NCBI GenBank assembly: GCA_021234155.1
Contig: JAJEKV010000001.1
Coordinates: 30,642,177 to 30,706,176 of the forward strand
Direction of reading: 5' to 3'
Source: Isoetes taiwanensis
Taxonomy: Eukaryota; Streptophyta; Lycopodiopsida; Isoetales; Isoetaceae
DNA length: 64,000 nucleotides
The stretch's first letter is position 1. Each line of letters starts with the position of its first letter. Below are positions 58,981 through 64,000 of this stretch, piece after piece. A program made the position numbers and the translations under genes. The notes under the pieces are model-generated. The model searched no databases and was not told where the DNA came from. It saw only the letters and a program-made list of their open reading frames with translations.

Positions 58981-59493
58981 CTACTTCGGTGACGAGCCGA
59001 CCCTTGCATTGCTCCACAGGTCTGATCGTAGTATCCACTTAGCGTCCTCCACAGGTAAGTGCGTCCATTTCACAAGGTATTGGAGAAATTTGGATCTTCT
59101 TGTCTTCTTATAGGCCCTGTCAAGAAGAACCTCAGGGATGATTTCGAGCTGGTCATCCGTCATTTCTAGTAACTCGATTGTCTCCAATACTTCCTTTGGA
59201 TTAGGAGTGTGCCTTTTTAGGAGACTTACATGGAAGACCCTATGGATTTTGAGATGTGCTGGCAGGTCCAACTTGTAGGATTGGGTACCTACTCTTTTGG
59301 TTATCCTGAAAGGTCCAGCCCATCTTGGAGCAAGCTTCTTGCAATTGCCAATGCGGAGCTTGGCCTGCTTCACCTTGATTTTCAACCACACATTGTCTCC
59401 CACCTGAAATTCCCTTACCGTTCTATGCTTATCAGCTACGCTTTTTTGCCTACTTCTCGCTGCTAGAAGGTATCCTCTCACCTCCTCCACCAA
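58981..59493 (-). pseudogene. Integrase C-terminus with chromodomain
   Basis: The GPF-type region reads LAPRWAGPFRITKRVGTQSY then HRVFHVSLLKRH. The chromodomain follows at residues about 112-150: PEVLLDRAYKKTRRSKFLQY, LVKWTHLPVEDAKWI. Chromodomains bind methylated histone tails and direct integration into heterochromatin. The frame ends in SSPK and a stop at 58981. It follows in frame after a TAG at 59494-59496, which separates it from the integrase core. Confidence 0.93.
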
Positions 59494-60470
59494 CTACTGC
59501 ATATCCGAAAGCATCTGCTGGGAGACTTCCACTTTTGACACTGGGTTGTGCCAAGTATCTGGGATAAGATACGGGTACCCATAATTGATCATAAAAGGAG
59601 ATACCTGAGATGACTCCTGCTTGGTACTGTTGTAGGCGAACTCTACTAAGTGGATGAAATCTTCCCACTTAGATTGTTTGTTCCACACATAGTTCCTTAG
59701 CATATCTTCGATGATCCTATTGGTCCACTCCGTCTGACCATCTGTTTGCAGATGATATGCTGTGCTCATAGAAAGCTTCGTCTGGATGGTGGTAAATAGG
59801 TCCTGCCAAAAGGCACTCATGAATTTAGAGTCTTTATCCGAGATTATCTCCCTCGGCATGTCGTGGAGTCTAAAAATCTCCTTAGTAAATAGGACGACAG
59901 TATCCACTGCTGTATCTGTTGTCCTGCACGACACGAAGTGTGCCATCTTCGACAATTTATCCACCACCACCATCAGGGCATCCTTGCCTCTTGCTGTTCT
60001 TGGGAGCCCTGTAATGAAGTCCATGCTTATGACTTCCCACTTAGCATTTGGCACTGGCAACGGCTCTAAGGCTCCTGGGATTCGGAGTTGCTCCGCCTTT
60101 ATTTGCTGGCATATCTGGCACTCACGAATGTACCTTGTTATCTGCTTCTTCATGTCGGGCCAGAAGTAGCTGCTTCTAATCTTGAAATATGTCTTCATGA
60201 ACCTTGCATGGCCAGCTATGGGGCTATTGTGTGTGTCATGGAGAATTATTTTTCTTACTCCCGAAGATTCTGGTACACTCAACTTGTTCTTATGGTATAG
60301 GAGGTTTCCTTCCTTTTTATAGTTCTTGAAGGCCTCCCTTTCTTTGTCTGTTCTTGCCTCTTTAGAGAGGCTTGCCCACACTTCTTTAAAGTCGCAATCA
60401 GTTGGCAGGGTCTCTTCAATCTTCTTGCCATACTCACTTGTGAGCGTTGATATGGATTGCAATGCGTCCT
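59494..60470 (-). pseudogene. Integrase core, chromovirus
   Basis: The zinc-binding domain shows HDTHNSPIAGHARFMKTYF then CQICQQIKAE. The DDE core shows VISMDFITGLPRT (first Asp), REIISDKDSKFMSAFW (second Asp) and TAYHLQTDGQTEWTNR (Glu). It would be active but for the in-frame stop at its end. The start of the frame is a shift from the RNase H frame near 60470. Confidence 0.94.
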
Positions 60471-61847
60471 CGTCTTCAAAAGCTTCCTGGAGAGCGCATC
60501 TGCAACTACGTTCAGCTTGCCTGGCTTGTAGATTATCTCGAAGTCATACTCTTCGAGAAATTCCATCCACCTCCTTTGCCTCAAATTTAGGAGTGGTTGT
60601 GTGAAAATGTATTGGAGACTTTGGTGGTCTGTGTCTAGTTGGAACTTCCTTCCCAACAAATAGCGTCTCCAAATTCGCAATGCTCTTACAATGGCCAAGA
60701 GCTCTTGGTCATGAGTTGGGTATCGTTGCTCCGCATCATTCATCTTCTTGGAGTCATATGCGACTACCCTTTCCTCCTGCATGAGCACTGCGCCTGTTGC
60801 TATCCTGCCAGCGTCTGTTGCTACAAGCTTGTCTTTGGTTGGGTCTGGCAAGACTAAGACTGGCGCCGTCTTCAACGTCTCAAATGCTGTATGGGCCTTC
60901 TTTTGCCAATGACTTGCCCAATCTTTTATCTTTCCTGCTTTGGTGAGGTTCGTCAATGGAGCTGCCACCTTTGCAAAGTTCTTGACGAACTTCTTGTAAT
61001 ATCCTGCTAGGCCGAGGAAGCTTCTCACTTCATGGGTGTTCTTCGGTGCCGGCCAATCAATTACTGCTTCAATCTTTGCAGGGTCGGTGGAGATCCCTTC
61101 CGCTGAGATTACATGCCCCAAGTACTCCACTCTTTCTGTTGCGAAGTGGCACTTGGATAGCTTCGCAAAGAGTTGATGCCTCCTTAGCTTTTCAAGCACC
61201 TTTCTCAAGTGCTGGACATGCTCTTCTAGGGACTTACTGTAAACTAGAATATCATCAAAGAAAACTATGATGAAAGAATCTAGGAATTCGCGGAAAACGT
61301 CATTCATGAGTCTCATGAAAGTTGCTGGAGCATTGGACAACCTAAATGGCATCACTGTGAACTCATAGTGCCCATATCTCGTCCTGAATGCAGATTTATG
61401 GATGTCCTCTTCCTTGATTCTGATTTGGTGATAACCTGACCTCAAATCTATCTTGGAGAAGACCTTCGCTCCCTGAAATTGATCCATCAGATCATCCGAT
61501 CGAAGTAGAGCATATTTGTTCTTGATGGTGTGCTTGTTCAATTGACGATAGTCAATGCACATCCTAAGACTTCCATCCTTCTTCTTCACGAAGAGTATTG
61601 GCGCTCCAAATGGAGAGACACTAGGTCTTATAAACCCTAGGTCTAGCAACTCCTGCAATTGCTTCTTCAATTCCGTCAACTCCTGGGTTGACATCCTGTA
61701 GGGCGCCTTGCTTGTTGGCTTAGTTCCTGGCTCAAGTGCTATTTCACACTCGACTCCTCTGTAAGGTGGAAGTTGCTTAATCTCATCTGGGAACAAATCA
61801 TGGAATTCCTTCACCAACTTTGCTATATGCTTTGGGAGCTTGCTCAA
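60470..61847 (-). pseudogene. Reverse transcriptase and RNase H, chromovirus
   Basis: Canonical motifs in one frame: [60 protein letters not shown], catalytic [15 protein letters not shown], and the RNase H segments [16 protein letters not shown] (catalytic Asp), [16 protein letters not shown] (Glu) and [13 protein letters not shown] (Asp). The FDDI motif keeps both catalytic aspartates. The frame runs into unrelated text after ALSRKL, where a shift leads to integrase. Confidence 0.95.
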
Positions 61848-62533
61848 TGCTTTTGCCTCTTTCTCTTCTGATGTCTCTTGCTCGTCACTTCGAGTTTAAC
61901 GACATAGGCCACCTGCTCCTTCTTTAAGCATCTAAGTAACTTCTTACTAGACATGCATTGCATGATTGGGGTGACCTCTTTACCTGTTATCTCAATGACC
62001 TTGCCCTCTGGTGTTGTTAAGGTTACTTTCCGCTTCCCACAATCAATCACGGCTCCAGCCGGCCCAAGGTATTCCATGCCTATGATCAAGTCGTACTTGC
62101 CGATGTTCATCACTTCTGCTCCTATCCCAACATTGATACCTGGCAAGTCTATGCTGAAGTTAATTCTCTTCCCTGCTGTGTGTCGGACTGCCCCACTTGC
62201 CAACACAACCGGCCTAGACTTGGACTTCAAAGGCTTCAGCTTCAACATTTCTACCATCCTTGGCGAGGCAAAATTGTGGGTACTCCCTGTGTCTATCAAC
62301 ACTATGAAGGACTTGGCTTGGGCCTTCCCAATCGTCGAAATGACTTGATACTGTCTCTCAGCATTCTCAGAGTCAATAGCGGCAAAGATGTGGCACTCAC
62401 CCTGGATGTAGTCGGGGGCATCTTCTTCGTCGACGTCCATGGGTGTCTCCCATCCTAGCTCCGCTAATGCCGCATTCATCACAAATGGGCAATTATGTGT
62501 CTGATGTCCTGGTTGGAAGCACCTGAAGCACAA
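61844..62533 (-). pseudogene. Zinc knuckle and aspartic protease, chromovirus
   Basis: A knuckle CFRCFQPGHQTHNC opens the frame. The protease site is FIVLIDTGSTHNFAS, followed by the flap-like region INVGIGAEVMNIGKYDLIIG and a C-terminal basic tail. The stop overlaps the start of the RT frame by a few bases in another frame, so either a frameshift error or programmed frameshift lies near 61845-61880. Confidence 0.92.
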
Positions 62534-62993
62534 CTGCTTTTCAATACATTCTTGCCTCTTCTCCTTGCAAATGGACTGTAAGAACTGCTTTACTGCCTTG
62601 GAATAGTTTGAACCACCTCCTTGCTCCTTGAAGCTGACATGTTTCTTATCCTGCTTGCCAAAATTTCCGTTGCCTTACTTCTTGGAATTTGCATTGTACT
62701 GAGGTCTGCTAGCTGCTGGGCTTGCTGCTCTTGGGCTATAGCTTCCTGTACGCTTCCCTTTGTCCTGGTAGTACTGATGCCTCGGCCCACTCTCTTGAGG
62801 TCCTGTTCCTTACAAGCTCACTGCCTTGGACTCTGCCTCTAACACTATCTTGGGGTTTATTGCTCTTACTAGCTTCCTGATCTCCTCATTCAAGCCTTCA
62901 ATGTACCCCTCTACTGCATGCCTTTCACTCAATTTTGGCACATAGAGCCTCCCTCATGAACTCTTCGGTGTACTTCTGGACCGTCTTGTTGCC

Positions 62994-63740
62994 CTACTGC
63001 AACCTGTATAACTGCTGCAGCATATGACACTTGTGTTCCCTTGGTATATAATGGCGCTTGAATGCTTTGGCAAACTTCTTGAACCTGCAACTATCCCTGC
63101 TTAACCCATGGCTTTTGGCATAGCCTTTCCACCAAATCCTAGCTGCTCCCTTAAGGTTGGCTGTTGCTACTCTGCCCTTGTCCTTGTCCTTCATGCTATA
63201 AGCGTTTCCATACTCCCTCATTTCATCTAACCATGCCTCGGCTTCCATCCTGGATCTATTATCTCCCAAAAATTGTTCCAACTTTCTTGCTTTTCACACA
63301 CTGCTTAGTGCCGAGTCAACCTTCTTCTGATAATCGGCCTGTGTCCTGTCCCTATCGCGGTTGGGGCCCTCCCTACGGTCTTGCCGCTCATTCTCCTGTT
63401 CATCAGACTCGGAGTCGGAGTCAGAACTCGAGTTAGAGGAGTCCATGCTTGGTGATGTCCTTCTCCGGCTTCTCTTCTTTGGCTTAGGTGCTCGGCCGGC
63501 TGGTGTTTCTGGCAATTGTACGTTCTGGTCTGGTCCGCCCGTTGCTGCTCCTGCTAGCAGTGCTCTTATCTCATGGATATCTGACCTTATCTGGGATATT
63601 TCCTGTTCCGGGGTTGGTGCTTCGAACTCCTGGTACAGATTTCTTGGCTGGAATTGCCTTGTTGGAGTGTGTTCTTGTTCATGTTGTCCTTGTTGCTCAA
63701 CATTCCTAGGTACTCTAGCTGCATACACATTAGATTGCAT
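62994..63740 (-). pseudogene. gag, chromovirus
   Basis: The N-terminal frame (63294-63740) is Gln/Pro/Arg-rich with a Ser/Asp/Glu tract (SMDSSNSSSDSDSESDEQE) and a helical EISQIRSDIHEIRALLAG. The core frame (62994-63281) reads AEAWLDEMREYGNAYSMKDK, AARIWWKGYAKSHG and FKRHYIPREHKCHMLQQL, a Retrotrans_gag-like segment. From 62990 to 62540 the frame is broken. Confidence 0.85.
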
Positions 63741-63902
63741 TCTGATGATTAGTTCTTTGTTTTGTCATTGCATTGGTTTGTTTGATGATATAATTATGGG
63801 GACAAAATATATCAAGAGAATGTTATCAATATCACATTTATATTCATAGATATAATATGTTTACATTCAAAGGTAGACATGAAAAATTGAAAATTTTAAG
63901 TT

Positions 63903-64000
63903 TTATTCTTGGAATCTTTTGATATAGTCTGGGTTGTCCTCCAAGAATTTCTTCACTTGGGCTGTGCCGACCGTTCGCCCTAAGTTCCTCAGGATGTTGG
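63903..64000 (-). CDS. Partial frame at right edge, ending upstream of gag
   Basis: The minus-strand frame reads NILRNLGRTVGTAQVKKFLE, then DNPDYIKRFQE and a TAA at 63903. It is open to the window edge. It lies about 160 bp before the chromovirus gag start. I do not recognise it; it might be an additional leader frame of the element or the end of another gene. Confidence 0.4.
   Translation of the reverse strand, partial: NILRNLGRTVGTAQVKKFLEDNPDYIKRFQE

Larger units (their letters stand above)
58964..63740 (-). mobile_element. Chromovirus (Ty3/gypsy with chromodomain), incomplete
   Basis: The minus-strand order is gag, CCHC knuckle, protease, RT, RNase H, integrase, chromodomain. The 3' LTR is missing because the element is cut at 58963, and the 5' LTR lies beyond the window. 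The chromodomain is of the full aromatic type, suggesting a Tekay/Reina/Galadriel-like lineage rather than CRM. Frames are broken at about 63290, 62990-62540, 61845 and 60470, and by one in-frame stop at 59494. Confidence 0.92.

Overview
The window is land-plant nuclear DNA. It holds one recognisable intact host gene, a kinesin-8 (KIN8A-like) at 33.8-36.6 kb with eight coding exons and plant-type GT-AG introns of only 65-84 bp. Around it is dense retrotransposon sequence: Ty3/gypsy elements with long LTRs, an L1-type LINE with plant-style ORF2, a chromodomain-bearing gypsy element and a small terminal-inverted-repeat element. I cannot name the species; nothing in the sequence discriminates between a fern, lycophyte, gymnosperm or other repeat-rich lineage.

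Left block (1-27.6 kb) is a three-level nest that can be resolved to the base from target-site duplications (TSDs). A Ty3/gypsy element (1459-27627, + strand, TSD ACTAG) was entered in its gag gene by a LINE (2681-21333, - strand, TSD GCGGTTC). The LINE was then entered in its reverse transcriptase by a 10.4-kb Tat-like gypsy element (5669-16037, - strand, TSD GGGAA). Two copies of one MITE-like element (4687-5008 and 23218-23528) sit in the LINE and in the outer element. An older LTR of the Tat-like family covers 1-1007.

Middle block (27.6-41.3 kb) holds a cluster of exon-like gene fragments on both strands (27.66-29.9 kb), three strong hairpins (29.94-30.11 kb), the kinesin gene, and a decayed unidentified minus-strand gene (37.6-39.1 kb).

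Right block (41.3-64 kb) holds a second full-length Tat-like element on the + strand (41325-51707, TSD GACAC), an unassigned interval, a + strand RT/RNase H scrap, and a third Tat-like LTR with part of an integrase (-). That piece is joined abruptly at about 58963 to a chromovirus on the - strand that runs towards the right edge.

The most interesting biology is the Tat-like family. It carries an extra archaeal-type RNase H between protease and reverse transcriptase, while the normal RNase H after RT has lost catalytic residues. It also has a primer site matching tRNA-Gln, hairpins at the LTR ends and a duplicated stem-loop in the 3' untranslated part. A second, technical point matters for any reader: near-identical repeat copies differ mostly at CAG/CTG sites by CG-producing substitutions and 1-bp losses. 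This looks like base-calling error at methylated CHG positions, so many frameshifts in these transposons may not be real.
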